DNA of 64,000 nucleotides from Bifidobacterium pongonis (GTDB taxonomy: Bacteria; Actinomycetota; Actinomycetes; Actinomycetales; Bifidobacteriaceae): the NCBI RefSeq assembly GCF_019331805.1, contig NZ_JAHBBE010000011.1, forward strand, positions 1 through 64,000, in the 5' to 3' direction. Position numbers and translations under genes: made by a program. This document shows, piece after piece, positions 8,328-22,070 of the stretch. The notes under the pieces were generated by a model. It did not search any database. It saw nothing but the letters and a program-made list of their open reading frames with translations, and was not told the DNA's origin. The first letter of the stretch is position 1. Each line of letters begins with the position of its first letter.

Positions 8328-11300
8328 TCAGCGCGCTCCTTCCATAACCTGCTCGTACACCTGTTCCCAGACGCCGGGCGTATTGAAATCGATGTTCTTC
8401 TCCTCGGCTTCCTTCATCGCCTTCTGCATGGCGAGGAAGTGCTTCGGCACGATGCGGGTGAATCGCTTGGACGCGTTCGCCCAGTCGGCGAGCAGGTCGG
8501 CCGCGAATGCGGAACCGGTCTCCTCGGCGTGCTGCTTGACCAGATCATGCACCAGCTTGTCGGATTCGCCGTCGAGCGGTTCGAACAGCAGGGCGCCGTT
8601 CTTCGCCGCATCCGGGTTGACCTTGTCCATGTCGAGGTCGAGCACATAGACGTTGCCGCCGGAGAAGCCAGCGCCGAGGTTGCGCCCGGTGGGGCCGAGG
8701 ATGACCACGGTGCCGCCGGTCATGTATTCGCAGCCGTGGTCGCCGACGCCTTCGACCACGAAGGTCGCGCCGCCGTTGCGCACGCCGAAGCGTTCGCCCG
8801 CACGGCCGGCGACGAACATCTGGCCGGAGGTGGCGCCGAAGCCGGTCACGTTGCCCGCGATCACGTTGACGTGCGGGTCGAAGGTGACGTCGGATTCGGG
8901 GCGCACGATCATGCGGCCGCCGGACAGGCCCTTACCCGCGTAATCGTTGACCTCGCCGTAGATGCGCATGGTTTCGCCGCGCGGAATGAACGCGCCGATG
9001 GACTGGCCGCCGGAACCGTGGAAGGTCATGTCGATGGTGTCGTCGGGCAGGCCCTCCTCGCCGTAGCGCTTGGTGATCTCGTAGCCGACCATGGTGCCGA
9101 GCGTACGGTTCACGTTGCGGATCGGCATGTCGATGCGCACGGGCTCCTTGTTCTCAAGGGCGGGCTGTGCGATCTCGATGAGCTTGTTGTCCAGTGCCTT
9201 GTCGAGCTCATGGTTCTGATCGATCGTCTTGTGCAGGATCGTTCCCGGAACCGGGCCGGGCTGCATGAGCACGTTGCTCAGGTCGATGCCGTCGGACTTC
9301 CAACGCTTGATGGCTTCGTTCTGGTCGAGGCACTCGACGTGGCCGACCGCTTCCTCAAGCGTGCGGAAACCGAGCTGCGCAAGCAGTTCGCGGACTTCTT
9401 CGGCGATGAACATGAAGAAGTTGATCACATGCTCGGGCTTGCCCTTGAAGCGTGCACGCAGTTCCGGATCCTGGGTGGCGATGCCCTGCGGGCAGGTGTT
9501 CTTCTGGCAGGCACGCATCATGACGCAGCCTTCGACGATCAGCGCCGCGGTGGCGAAGCCGAACTCCTCGGCGCCGAGCAGCGCCGCGATCACGACGTCA
9601 CGGCCGGTCTTGAGCTCGCCGTCGCACTGCACGGTGATGCGGGAGCGCAGGCCGTTGAGCACCAGCGTCTGCTGGGTTTCGGACAGGCCGATCTCCCACG
9701 GGGTGCCGGCATGCTTGATGGCGTTGAGCGGAGCCGCGCCGGTGCCGCCGTCGTAGCCGGAGATCAGCACCACGTCGGCATGGCACTTGGCCACGCCGGC
9801 CGCGATGGTGCCGACGCCGAATTCGGAGACGAGCTTGACGTGCACGCGGGCCTTCGGATTGGCCATCTTCGCATCGTTGATGAGCTGCTTCAGATCCTCG
9901 ATGGAGTAGATGTCGTGGTGCGGCGGCGGGGAGATGAGCTCGACGCCTGGCGTCGCGTGACGCACCTTGGCGATCCACGGCGGAACCTTGGCTCCGGGCA
10001 GGTGACCGCCCTCACCGGGCTTGGCGCCCTGGGCAAGCTTGATCTGCAGGTCGGTGGCATGGACCAGGTAGTCGCTGGTGACACCGAAGCGTGCGGACGC
10101 GATCTGCTTGATCTTGCTGTAGCGCAGCGGATCGTTGATGCGGTCCTCGGATTCGCCGCCCTCACCGGAGTTGGAGCGCGCGCCGATCTTGTTCATGGCG
10201 ATGGCGAGCGTCTCGTGCGCCTCCTGGGAGATGGAGCCGTAGCTCATGGCGCCCGTGGAGAAGCGCTTGACGATTTCGCTGGCCGGTTCGACTTCGGAGA
10301 TGTCGATCGGCTTGCGGGTCTGCTTGAACTTCATGAGTCCGCGCAGCGTCATCAGACGGTTGGACGTGTCGTTGATGTGGTCCGAATACTTCTTGAACAT
10401 GCCGTAGTCGCCGCGCTGGGTCGACTGCTGCAGCAGGAAGATGGCTTCCGGATCGTTGAGATGGTCCTCGCCGGTGCGACGCCACTTGTAGTCGCCGCCG
10501 GTGCGGAGGTTGCGATGCGGGGTCGCGGTCCACTGGTTCGGATAGGCCACGCGGTGGCGGGTGGCGACCTCTTCGGCGATTTCGTCGAGGCCGACGCCGC
10601 CCACGCGGGAGGTGGTGCCGGTGAAGTATTCGTCGATGACGCTCTTGTCGAGGCCGACGGCTTCGAACAGCTGCGCGCCACGGTAGCTCATGATGGTGGA
10701 GACACCCATCTTGGCCATGATCTTGAGCACGCCGGTGGACAGCGCCTTGGTGAGGTTGCTCACGGCGGTTTCGGCGTCCACGTTGAGGTAGCCTCGGCGG
10801 GACAGATCCTCGACGGATTCGAACGCCAGATACGGGTTCACCGCGGCGGCGCCGTAGGCGATGAGCAGTGCGACATGGTGGATTTCGCGCACATCGCCGG
10901 CCTCCACGACCATGGAGATCTGCGTACGCGTATGGCGGCGCAGCAGGTGGTGCTGCACGGCGGAGGTGAGCAGTAGCGACGGGATCGGGCCCCACGTGTG
11001 GTTGGAATCGCGGTCGGACAGCACGAGGAAGTTCTTGCCCGCGGCGATGGCCTCGTCGATTTCGACGAAGATCTCGTCCAGACGTTCCTTCAGCGCCTTG
11101 CCGCCGCCTGCGACCTGGTACAGGCCCTTGACCACGTACGGCTTGTAGTAGCCGCCGAGCAGCTTGGCCTTGTCCAGGCGCTTGAGCTGCGCCATTTCGT
11201 CGGAGTTGAGCACGGGAAGCGGGATCAGGATCTTCTTGGCGTGCAGTTCGCTGTCGGACAGCAGGTTGGGCTCCGGGCCGATGGCGGATTCGAGGCAGGT

Positions 11301-12899
11301 GACGATCTTCTCACGTTCCCAATCCAGCGGCGGGTTGGTGACCTGCGCGAACTTCTGCGTGAAGTAGTCGAACAGCATGCGGCTGTGGGACGACAGCGCG
11401 GCGAGCGGAGCGTCGTTGCCCATGGATCCCAGCGGTTCCTTGCCGGTGTTGGCCATGGGGGTGAGCAGCAGTTTGAGATCCTCTTCGGTGTAGCCGAACG
11501 CGCGCTGGCGGCGCTGCACGGACTGGCCGGAATGGTTCACGTGCTCGCGCTTGGGCAGCTGGCTCATCTCGATGGAGTTGCCTTCGACCCACTTGCGGTA
11601 CGGATGCTGGGCGGCGAGGTTCTTCTTGATTTCCTCGTCGGGGATGATGCGGCCTTCCTCGGTGTCGACCAGGAACATCTTGCCCGGCTCCAGGCGGCCT
11701 TTGGAAACGATGTGCTCGTCCGCGATCTCGGGCAGCACGCCGGCCTCGGAGGCCAGCACGACATAGCCGTCGTCGGTGAGCTGCCAGCGGCCGGGGCGGA
11801 AACCGTTACGGTCGAGTAGGGCGCCGACCTGGGTGCCGTCCGTGAACACGATGTGCGCGGGGCCGTCCCACGGTTCGATCAGCGTGTTGTTGTACTCGTA
11901 GAACGCCTTGACGTCCGGGTCGAGCTGGTCGTTCTTCTCCCATGCGGGGGGAAGCATCATGCACACGGCGTGCGGCAGGGATCTGCCGGCCAGATGCAGC
12001 AGTTCGAGGCATTCGTCGAAGGTGCCGGAGTCGGAGTAGCCGGGGGTGGTGATCGGCAGCAGCGGCTCGAATTCGCCGAGCAGTTCGCTGCTCAAACGGC
12101 CTTCACGGGCGGACAGCCAGTTGCGGTTGCCCTGGATGGTGTTGATCTCGCCGTTGTGCGCCAGCAGGCGGAACGGCTGAGCCAGCGGCCAGCTCGGGAA
12201 GGTGTTGGTGGAGAAGCGGGAGTGCACGATGGCGACCTTGGCCTTCATGCGCTCGTCGGAAAGATCGAGGAAGAAGGGCTTGAGCTGCATGGTGGTGAGC
12301 ATGCCCTTGTAGGTGATGGTGCGCGAGGACAGGGAGGCGAAGTAGATGCCCACTTCATGCTCCACGCGCTTGCGGATGCGGAAGGTCTTCCGGTCGAGTT
12401 CCACGCCCGCCAGCTTGCCTTCGGGATCGGCCACGACAAGCGTCTTGAAGGACGGCATGCTGGCCAGTGCCTGCAGACCCAAGCCGTCGGGGTTGGTCGG
12501 CACCACACGCCATGCGAGGGTTTCCAGACCTTCTTCGCTTACGATGCGGGCGATGGCCTGCTCCTGCTGGCCGGAGGTGGCGATGTCGCGATCAAGGAAC
12601 GCGATGCCGGCCGCGTAATGCCCTTCCTCGGGCAGGTCGACGCCGACGGTCGCACGCATGAACTCGTCGGGCATGCTCATGAGGATGCCGGCGCCGTCGC
12701 CGGTGTTCTCCTCGGCACCCACCGCGCCACGATGATTGAGGTTGACGAGCACTTCGATGGCATCGTCCACGATCTTGCGTTCCGGGCGCTTGTTGAGGGT
12801 GGTGACCATACCCACGCCGCAAGCATCATGCTCAGCTCCAGGATCGTACATACCTTGTGAATCATGGATCGTTAGATCTAACGGGGCGTGGAAAGTCAC
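8328..12899 (-). CDS. gltB: Glutamate synthase large subunit
   Basis: About 1523 residues. The class II glutaminase domain begins at the catalytic cysteine (EHDACGVG, C27 in this numbering, exposed by propeptide removal). The FMN-binding synthase domain includes PGEGGHLPGAKV. The [3Fe-4S] cysteines are in CVMMRACQKNTCPQG, and a GXGXG beta-helix domain closes the protein. I chose GTG at 12899 (VTFHAPLDL) because AAGGTGG stands 5 bases before it. An internal ATG at 12851 (MYDPGAEHD) has only a weak AAGG. The frame is open upstream to 13136, but that extension lacks family resemblance. Confidence 0.93.
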   Translation of the reverse strand: MTFHAPLDLTIHDSQGMYDPGAEHDACGVGMVTTLNKRPERKIVDDAIEVLVNLNHRGAVGAEENTGDGAGILMSMPDEFMRATVGVDLPEEGHYAAGIAFLDRDIATSGQQEQAIARIVSEEGLETLAWRVVPTNPDGLGLQALASMPSFKTLVVADPEGKLAGVELDRKTFRIRKRVEHEVGIYFASLSSRTITYKGMLTTMQLKPFFLDLSDERMKAKVAIVHSRFSTNTFPSWPLAQPFRLLAHNGEINTIQGNRNWLSAREGRLSSELLGEFEPLLPITTPGYSDSGTFDECLELLHLAGRSLPHAVCMMLPPAWEKNDQLDPDVKAFYEYNNTLIEPWDGPAHIVFTDGTQVGALLDRNGFRPGRWQLTDDGYVVLASEAGVLPEIADEHIVSKGRLEPGKMFLVDTEEGRIIPDEEIKKNLAAQHPYRKWVEGNSIEMSQLPKREHVNHSGQSVQRRQRAFGYTEEDLKLLLTPMANTGKEPLGSMGNDAPLAALSSHSRMLFDYFTQKFAQVTNPPLDWEREKIVTCLESAIGPEPNLLSDSELHAKKILIPLPVLNSDEMAQLKRLDKAKLLGGYYKPYVVKGLYQVAGGGKALKERLDEIFVEIDEAIAAGKNFLVLSDRDSNHTWGPIPSLLLTSAVQHHLLRRHTRTQISMVVEAGDVREIHHVALLIAYGAAAVNPYLAFESVEDLSRRGYLNVDAETAVSNLTKALSTGVLKIMAKMGVSTIMSYRGAQLFEAVGLDKSVIDEYFTGTTSRVGGVGLDEIAEEVATRHRVAYPNQWTATPHRNLRTGGDYKWRRTGEDHLNDPEAIFLLQQSTQRGDYGMFKKYSDHINDTSNRLMTLRGLMKFKQTRKPIDISEVEPASEIVKRFSTGAMSYGSISQEAHETLAIAMNKIGARSNSGEGGESEDRINDPLRYSKIKQIASARFGVTSDYLVHATDLQIKLAQGAKPGEGGHLPGAKVPPWIAKVRHATPGVELISPPPHHDIYSIEDLKQLINDAKMANPKARVHVKLVSEFGVGTIAAGVAKCHADVVLISGYDGGTGAAPLNAIKHAGTPWEIGLSETQQTLVLNGLRSRITVQCDGELKTGRDVVIAALLGAEEFGFATAALIVEGCVMMRACQKNTCPQGIATQDPELRARFKGKPEHVINFFMFIAEEVRELLAQLGFRTLEEAVGHVECLDQNEAIKRWKSDGIDLSNVLMQPGPVPGTILHKTIDQNHELDKALDNKLIEIAQPALENKEPVRIDMPIRNVNRTLGTMVGYEITKRYGEEGLPDDTIDMTFHGSGGQSIGAFIPRGETMRIYGEVNDYAGKGLSGGRMIVRPESDVTFDPHVNVIAGNVTGFGATSGQMFVAGRAGERFGVRNGGATFVVEGVGDHGCEYMTGGTVVILGPTGRNLGAGFSGGNVYVLDLDMDKVNPDAAKNGALLFEPLDGESDKLVHDLVKQHAEETGSAFAADLLADWANASKRFTRIVPKHFLAMQKAMKEAEEKNIDFNTPGVWEQVYEQVMEGAR

Positions 12900-13212
12900 C
12901 GAAACCACCTTCAATGTTTTTGGGCAAGAAAAGTCTTGCGGTTCTTTAATGCGTGGATTAGAATAACGCGCCCTTGTGTCGTGAACATTTCCGTGTCCAT
13001 ATAACGAATACCCCGAAAAGTCAAGACATATTTTCCTTGGAAAACGGCCGGAGTGTCGAATGTCAGGCGATATCCGCGACCGTGTTTCCGAAGTACGTTT
13101 CCGCCCGAAACGCCCATGCGGAAACGTGTACGACACATATCAGGTTTGGCCACACGATGAGATAGTCTGCTCTCAGACTAAATTAGTCCGAAAACAGACC
13201 AATGGAGAATGA
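12900..13212. other. Divergent gltB / marR intergenic region
   Basis: This 313-base stretch separates the divergent gltB and marR genes. It is richer in A+T than its surroundings near 12900-13040. It holds the two MarR-type inverted repeats at 13163-13201. I see no conserved small gene or RNA fold in the rest. Confidence 0.6.
13163..13201. promoter_or_regulatory. Paired MarR-type operators
   Basis: Site 1 is TAGTCTG-CTCT-CAGACTA (13163-13180), a perfect 7-bp inverted repeat with a 4-base spacer. Site 2 is TAGTCCG-AAAA-CAGACCA (13184-13201), with the same geometry and 5 of 7 positions matching. The sites are 21 bp apart and end 12 bases before the marR start codon, so binding would block the ribosome site or promoter. 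Inference: autoregulation by the adjacent MarR protein. Confidence 0.7.
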
Positions 13213-15260
<2,048 letters not shown>

Positions 15261-15266
15261 CCATTC

Positions 15267-15297
15267 GGGGGTGCAAGGCATGATGTTCCGCACCCCC
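15267..15297 (+). terminator. Hairpin after the MFS exporter gene
   Basis: GGGGGTGC pairs with GCACCCCC, an 8-bp stem just beyond the stop codon. It lies between convergent genes. Confidence 0.55.
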
Positions 15298-15320
15298 ACC
15301 AGCATTTCCCGTACGCGGCG

Positions 15321-16523
15321 TTATAACGAGCAGGCGTCGAAGAAACGCTCGATGACGGTGTCGTTGAGCAAGCGGCCGGTTCGGGTGGGAATCACACGGC
15401 CGTCACGAATCGTGATCAGCCCTTCGCCTTCCATGGGGCGAATGCGGGACATGTCAACCACGCCGTCCAGAAGCGCCAGATCCAATCCCTCGCGGATGCG
15501 CAGGCCGAGCATGATGGTTTCCTCAAGATGCTCCTCATGGGAGATCCGTTCGTTTCCGCCCCATGGCACCTTGCCGTCGGTGATGGATTGTCCCCATAGC
15601 TTCGGATGCGCGATATCCCAACTGCGCAGACCGAGCGGCGAAGATGCCGTCTCCCCCGGTTCACCGGAGGAATCCGCAGGGCACCGGTTGTAATGGCTGT
15701 GCGCCCCCGGTCCAAGCCCAGCCCAGTCGACGTTGCGCCAATACCCAAGGTTATGTTGCGATTCGTAGCCTGGACGTGCCCAATTGCTGATCTCATACCA
15801 TTCGAGCCCCGCGGCGCTCAGCAGATCATCGGCGATCTCGTATTTGCTCGCCTCATCGTCGTCATCCGGCGTGGGCAACGTTCCCGCGGCGATTCGGCGC
15901 CCCATCTTCGTATGCGGCGCGATGGTCAACGCGTATGCGGAAATATGGTTCACGCCCAGATCGATGGCGGTGCTCACGGAAGTACGCCAATCGTCGAGGC
16001 TCTCCCCCGGCGCTCCGTAAATAAGATCCACGCTGGAACGCATGTTGGCCGCGTTCGCCGCCGCGACGCCGGCCGCCACATTGGCCGGGGTGTGCGTACG
16101 GTCAAGCGTCTTCAGCACGGACGGCACCGCCGACTGCATGCCGAAGGAAATACGGTTGAATCCGCCATCGGCCAGTTCCTTCACGTAATCGGCGTTCACC
16201 GTATCCGGATTCGCCTCGGTGGTGATCTCCGCGTCTTCGGCGATTCCCCACGTGCCACGTATGGCATCCAGCATGGCCACCAGATCGGAGGCCGGCAGGA
16301 TGGTCGGCGTGCCGCCGCCGAAGAACACGGTCGCCGCCGACGGTTCAGCGACGCCGTGCGCCTGCTGCCAGTCGTGCACCAGGCGCATCTCACGGATCAC
16401 CATATTGGCGTAGTTGCCACGGGACGCGCCGCCACCCAAATCGGTGGCGGTATACGTGTTGAAATCGCAGTAGCCGCAACGCCTCATGCAAAACGGCACA
16501 TGGATGTAGATTTCATATACCAA
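15321..16523 (-). CDS. hemW: Radical SAM heme chaperone HemW (HemN-like)
   Basis: About 400 residues. The N-terminal EIYIHVPFCMRRCGYCDFN carries the CxxxCxxC radical SAM cluster motif. FFGGGTPT and the E-x-NPDT block (TTEANPDTVN) follow, plus a C-terminal HemN_C-like region. This branch is named oxygen-independent coproporphyrinogen oxidase in many databases, but members outside heme-synthesising bacteria act as heme chaperones. No heme genes are seen here. I prefer TTG at 16523, with GGGAG 6 bases upstream; GTG at 16541 is also in frame but lacks a ribosome site. Confidence 0.85.
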   Translation of the reverse strand: MVYEIYIHVPFCMRRCGYCDFNTYTATDLGGGASRGNYANMVIREMRLVHDWQQAHGVAEPSAATVFFGGGTPTILPASDLVAMLDAIRGTWGIAEDAEITTEANPDTVNADYVKELADGGFNRISFGMQSAVPSVLKTLDRTHTPANVAAGVAAANAANMRSSVDLIYGAPGESLDDWRTSVSTAIDLGVNHISAYALTIAPHTKMGRRIAAGTLPTPDDDDEASKYEIADDLLSAAGLEWYEISNWARPGYESQHNLGYWRNVDWAGLGPGAHSHYNRCPADSSGEPGETASSPLGLRSWDIAHPKLWGQSITDGKVPWGGNERISHEEHLEETIMLGLRIREGLDLALLDGVVDMSRIRPMEGEGLITIRDGRVIPTRTGRLLNDTVIERFFDACSL

Positions 16524-16559
16524 GGGAGACTCCCGTTCCACGCGCTTAGGCTTCGAACA

Positions 16560-18440
<1,881 letters not shown>

Positions 18441-18607
18441 CGAATATGCCTCCTGACGAATGCTCAAACTTCACCCAGTGTAGCAAGCACCGGCCTGTTC
18501 TCCGTCATTCCCGCGCTGTTTCCGGCGTGCCATCCTGACTTTTTCCAACCCCCATGCTATCCTCTAACTTTTGTATGTCCTTGTAATACACATCGTTTGG
18601 AGTAAAC

Positions 18608-18868
18608 GTGGCAAACATTAAGTCGCAGAAGAAGCGCGTTCTCACCAATGAGAAGTCGCACAAGCGCAATGTGGCCGTGAAGTCCGGTCTGAAGACCGCC
18701 ATCCGCGCCACCCGCAAGGCCATCGAGGCCGGCGATAAGGCCGCTGCCGAAGCCGCCTACAAGGTCGCCGCTCAGAAGCTCGACAAGGCCGCCGGCGCCG
18801 GCGTGATTCACAAGAATCAGGCCGCCAACCGCAAGTCCGGTCTCGCCCTGGCGATCAACGCTCTGTGA
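18608..18868 (+). CDS. rpsT: Small ribosomal subunit protein bS20
   Basis: 86 residues, [20 protein letters not shown], highly basic and helical, binding 16S rRNA. The start is GTG preceded by TTGGAG. It is divergent from lepA, a common bacterial pairing, and is followed by a classic intrinsic terminator. Confidence 0.97.
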   Translation: MANIKSQKKRVLTNEKSHKRNVAVKSGLKTAIRATRKAIEAGDKAAAEAAYKVAAQKLDKAAGAGVIHKNQAANRKSGLALAINAL

Positions 18869-18886
18869 GCTAGCGCCTAGCGCATG

Positions 18887-18918
18887 AAAATCCCGCAGGT
18901 TTTCCTGCGGGATTTTTT
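18887..18918 (+). terminator. Intrinsic terminator of rpsT
   Basis: AATCCCGCAGG-TTTT-CCTGCGGGATT followed by a run of T residues. It is the most canonical terminator in the window. Confidence 0.9.
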
Positions 18919-18952
18919 GTTATCCGGAGAGTTTCGCAATCAATCTCAATCC

Positions 18953-19684
18953 TCAGTCCTTGTGCCCGTCTCCCCTACGGCGCGTTGCCGACGAACCCTT
19001 TTCCGTTGATTTTCCTGGAAGATGGGCGGTGTGTCTTGTCAACGCCCCGGGAAGCTGAATATCGAAGATCACGGACGCCAATCTCATGCCGACCATCAGC
19101 ACGACGATCAGCACGTCAAGCACGACCTCACCGGCGAAGTCGATGATCCCGGCGTTCACGCCCTTGCAGACGAGCACGGTGAGCACGCAGCCGACCGCGG
19201 ATGGCACCGCATACCAATGCTTGTCGCGGATCACCATCGGCACCTCGTTGATGAGCATGTCGCGGATCAGACCGCCGCCCAAGGCGGTGAACATGCCCAG
19301 GAACACGGCGGTGATGCCGGACATGTGGTACATCATGGCTTTGCTGGTGCCGTTGACGGCGTACAATCCCAACGCCAGCGCGTCCAAGGTCAGCATCGAC
19401 CATTTCAGCTTGTCGATTTCGGGATATATCACGGCCACGGCGATTGCCGCGAGCAGTGCGGTGATCACCAATCCCTTGTCGGAAACGCCCACGGGCGGCA
19501 ATACGCCGAGCAGCACGTCACGGATGATGCCGCCTCCCAGAGCCGTGAGCCATGTCGTGACGAGGATCGCGAAAATATCGTACCCTTTGCGCACCGCCGC
19601 CAGACCGCCGACCATACCGCAGCAGAACGTCGCCAGATATTCGATTCCCCAGAAGAACGCGTTGCTCTCCAAGGCGACTTCCAT
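18953..19684 (-). CDS. TRIC/YadS-type (UPF0126) membrane channel protein
   Basis: 243 residues with about seven hydrophobic helices forming two tandem repeats, each with the family motif: TALGGGIIRDVLLG and TALGGGLIRDMLIN. These are the GGGxxRD pore motifs of prokaryotic trimeric intracellular cation channels, which conduct monovalent cations in the structures known. I chose ATG at 19684, preceded by GGAGGGAAGT, over ATG at 19696, which would have no spacer. It is a single gene downstream of the ilvE terminator. Confidence 0.87.
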   Translation of the reverse strand: MEVALESNAFFWGIEYLATFCCGMVGGLAAVRKGYDIFAILVTTWLTALGGGIIRDVLLGVLPPVGVSDKGLVITALLAAIAVAVIYPEIDKLKWSMLTLDALALGLYAVNGTSKAMMYHMSGITAVFLGMFTALGGGLIRDMLINEVPMVIRDKHWYAVPSAVGCVLTVLVCKGVNAGIIDFAGEVVLDVLIVVLMVGMRLASVIFDIQLPGALTRHTAHLPGKSTEKGSSATRRRGDGHKD

Positions 19685-19829
19685 ACTTCCCTCCATTCCT
19701 TAGGCCTAGGTGAGCCTACCATCATTCGCCCGATCCCACGCCCGGCCCGCATCGCACGTCTGCGCCCCGCCAAGCCTGCGCCCGACTGCTGTGTTCAAGG
19801 CGCAGCGAAACAACCCGCGACAACGAAAC

Positions 19830-19875
19830 GGAGGGCGGGACATGCGCTGCCAATGCGGCGCATGTCCCGCCCTCC
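19830..19875 (-). terminator. Hairpin after ilvE
   Basis: A perfect 18-bp stem (GGAGGGCGGGACATGCGC with 19858-19875) and a 10-base loop, about 30 bases past the ilvE stop. Confidence 0.65.
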
Positions 19876-19908
19876 GGCGGTTCACACTGGTGATTCAGCG
19901 GATGCGAA

Positions 19909-21036
19909 TCAGCAAACCTTCCACATCCAGTTGTGCGGATCGTCGATCTCGCCAAGCTGAATGCCGAGCAGCTGGTTGCGCAGGGCCATGGTCAGCTCGC
20001 CGGAGTTGCCGTCGGCGACGGTCACGTCGAACTTCTCGGACTTGAAGCGGCCGATCGGGGTGATGATGGCGGCGGTACCGCAGGCGAACACCTCGGTGAC
20101 CTCGCCGGACTTGATGTCTTCGAGCAGCTGGTCCAGGGCGATCATGGTCTCGACCACGTCATGGCCGTCGTCCTGCAGCAGCTGGATCAGGGAGCGGCGG
20201 GTCACGCCCGGCAGAATGTTGCCGGTCAGCGACGGGGTCTCCACATGGCCGTCCTTGTGCACGACCATCATGTTCATGCCGCCAAGCTCCTCAAGGTAGG
20301 TCTTGGTCGCGGCGTCGACGAAACAGACCTGCTGGCAACCGTGGTCGATGCCGGTGTACTCACCGAGCAGGGACGCGGCGTAGTTGCCGCCGCACTTGGC
20401 GAAGCCGGTGCCGCCAGGGCCGGTACGGAACCACTTGTCTTCAACCCAGATGCTGACGGGCTTGACGCCGCCCGGGAAGTACGGGCCGGACGGGGAGGCG
20501 ATCACGCAGTAGTCCACTTCCTGCGGGGCACGCACGCCCAGGAACGGCTCGGAAGCGAACATGAACGGACGCATGTACAGGGTGTATTCGCGGCGGGACG
20601 GAACCCAGTTCACGTCACGCTTGACGAGAGCGGCGACGGAGCCGATGAAGTCGTCGATCGGCAGCTCGGGCAGGTACAGACGCTTGGCGGAGTTCTGGAA
20701 ACGCTCGGCGTTCGCATCCGGGCGGAACAGCCAAGTGGAGCCGTCGGCGTGACGGTAGGCCTTCAGGCCTTCGAAGCACTCCTGCGCGTAGTGCAGCACG
20801 GATGCGCCCGGGTCCATCTTCAGCGGTGCGTACGGTTCGATGCGGCGATCGGACCAGCCTTCGCCCTTGGTCCAGGTCATGTGCGCCATGTTGTCGGAGA
20901 AGACCTGGCCGAACGCCGGCTTGTCGATCAGTTCGTTGCGCTTGGCGTCGGATGCGGGGTTCTCGTTCGGCAGGACGGTGAATGCCTCGGTCAGCTTGTC
21001 CAGGGCTGCGGGGTCGTGATGTGTGTTCTCAGTCAT
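19909..21036 (-). CDS. ilvE: Branched-chain amino-acid aminotransferase
   Basis: 375 residues, fold type IV PLP enzyme. The lysine in GTGFAKCGGNYAASL is the expected Schiff-base residue. VWEDKWFR-like and EVFACGTAAIITP blocks are typical of the long (type 2) BCAT. It makes or degrades leucine, isoleucine and valine with 2-oxoglutarate/glutamate. The ATG at 21036 (MTENTHHDP) follows AAGAAG. In-frame starts at 21054 and 21156 would add sequence not typical of the family. Confidence 0.95.
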   Translation of the reverse strand: MTENTHHDPAALDKLTEAFTVLPNENPASDAKRNELIDKPAFGQVFSDNMAHMTWTKGEGWSDRRIEPYAPLKMDPGASVLHYAQECFEGLKAYRHADGSTWLFRPDANAERFQNSAKRLYLPELPIDDFIGSVAALVKRDVNWVPSRREYTLYMRPFMFASEPFLGVRAPQEVDYCVIASPSGPYFPGGVKPVSIWVEDKWFRTGPGGTGFAKCGGNYAASLLGEYTGIDHGCQQVCFVDAATKTYLEELGGMNMMVVHKDGHVETPSLTGNILPGVTRRSLIQLLQDDGHDVVETMIALDQLLEDIKSGEVTEVFACGTAAIITPIGRFKSEKFDVTVADGNSGELTMALRNQLLGIQLGEIDDPHNWMWKVC

Positions 21037-21170
21037 TTCACTTCTTCTTGACATCGATGGCCGTTGGGGGCGGCCGTTGTACTGTTTTGTCCGCTTGTGG
21101 CGGGCGCTGATGTTTACTTTCTCACAGCGTCGTAACTCATCGCGGGAAAGGTTCACATCGTGAAAGCAAT

Positions 21171-21198
21171 GAAGGCCCGCGAATATTCGCGGGCCTTC
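21171..21198 (-). terminator. Palindromic terminator after the L25 gene
   Basis: A perfect 28-bp palindrome (GAAGGCCCGCGAAT with its complement) with no separate loop. It lies 35 bases past the L25 stop and upstream of ilvE. Confidence 0.65.
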
Positions 21199-21232
21199 AT
21201 CACGTTATATGGTCACGTCTGTGGCGTTACGC

Positions 21233-21844
21233 TCACTCGGCGTCGGCGGCCGGAGCGGCTTCGGCGGCGGCCGGAGCGGCGGCCTCGGTGGACTCGGTGG
21301 CGTCATCCGGCACCTCGACGGTGACGACGGACTCTTCGAGGTCGTCCATGTCGAGCTCGGCGCCTTCCGGCATCTGGACGTCCTTGAGCAGAACCTTGGT
21401 GCCGTCGGTCAGGCCTTCGACGTTCACGACGATCTTCTCAGGCAGGTTGGCGACATCGGCGCGGACCTTGAGCTCCTGGATGTCGACGAACGCCACGGCG
21501 GCGCCCTTCGGCTGGCCTTCGACGAACACCGGCACCTCGACGTCGATCTTCTCGCCGGCCTTCACCTCGAGGAAGTCGATGTGCTCGATGATGCGCTTGA
21601 CCGGGTTCTTCTGCACGTCCTTGACGACGGCCATCTTGGTCTGGCCGTCGAAGGTGAGGCTGAACAGGGCGTTGGTGTGACGCAGGGCCAGGGTGGTCTC
21701 GCGCATCGGCAGGGTGAGGTATGCGGGCTCGGTGCCACCGGCGTAGATGGTCGCCGGGATCTTGTTGGCGACGCGCAGGCGGCGGGCGACGCCCTTGCCG
21801 AACTCGTTACGTGCTTCACCGTTCAGGGAAATGGTGTTGGCCAT
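21233..21844 (-). CDS. rplY: Large ribosomal subunit protein bL25 / general stress protein CTC
   Basis: 203 residues. The N-terminal 5S-rRNA-binding domain starts MANTISLNGEARNEFGKGVA. The C-terminal TL5 domain contains VPVFVEGQPKGAAV, and an acidic, alanine-rich tail follows. The two-domain CTC form is normal in actinobacteria. ATG at 21844 is preceded by AAGGAGCAATCCAAC. The frame is open far upstream (to 22342) but that part overlaps the divergent hydrolase and has no support. Confidence 0.95.
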   Translation of the reverse strand: MANTISLNGEARNEFGKGVARRLRVANKIPATIYAGGTEPAYLTLPMRETTLALRHTNALFSLTFDGQTKMAVVKDVQKNPVKRIIEHIDFLEVKAGEKIDVEVPVFVEGQPKGAAVAFVDIQELKVRADVANLPEKIVVNVEGLTDGTKVLLKDVQMPEGAELDMDDLEESVVTVEVPDDATESTEAAAPAAAEAAPAADAE

Positions 21845-22070
21845 GTTGGATTGCTCCTTCGTAGTGTTCTTGTATTGGCGCCACGACGCGCCGAACAACA
21901 TCCGAGGAGGGTGAGATACGCCGAGTCGATAACGGAAGTGCACACCTGTGCCTTCCCTCGCCAAAGCCTTCTCAATCATACGCATGCCTCGGACAAACCT
22001 CCGCACACCGTGAACGGTCTGAAGGAAGGTAAGCTGTACTGAAGTAGTGAATGTCCGAAACGAGGCAATG

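Noticed and set aside
7950-10976. A 1008-codon plus-strand frame opposite gltB/gltD
   Set aside because: It is antisense to well-conserved gltB and gltD, with low-information composition and no motif; a codon-bias shadow.
12900-13136. N-terminal extension of gltB up to 13136
   Set aside because: The added 79 residues resemble no family sequence. The GTG at 12899 has a good ribosome site and puts the catalytic Cys at a normal distance.
15321-16523. Naming the radical SAM protein coproporphyrinogen oxidase
   Set aside because: No heme-synthesis genes are nearby and the sequence type fits HemW, so the heme-chaperone name is preferred.
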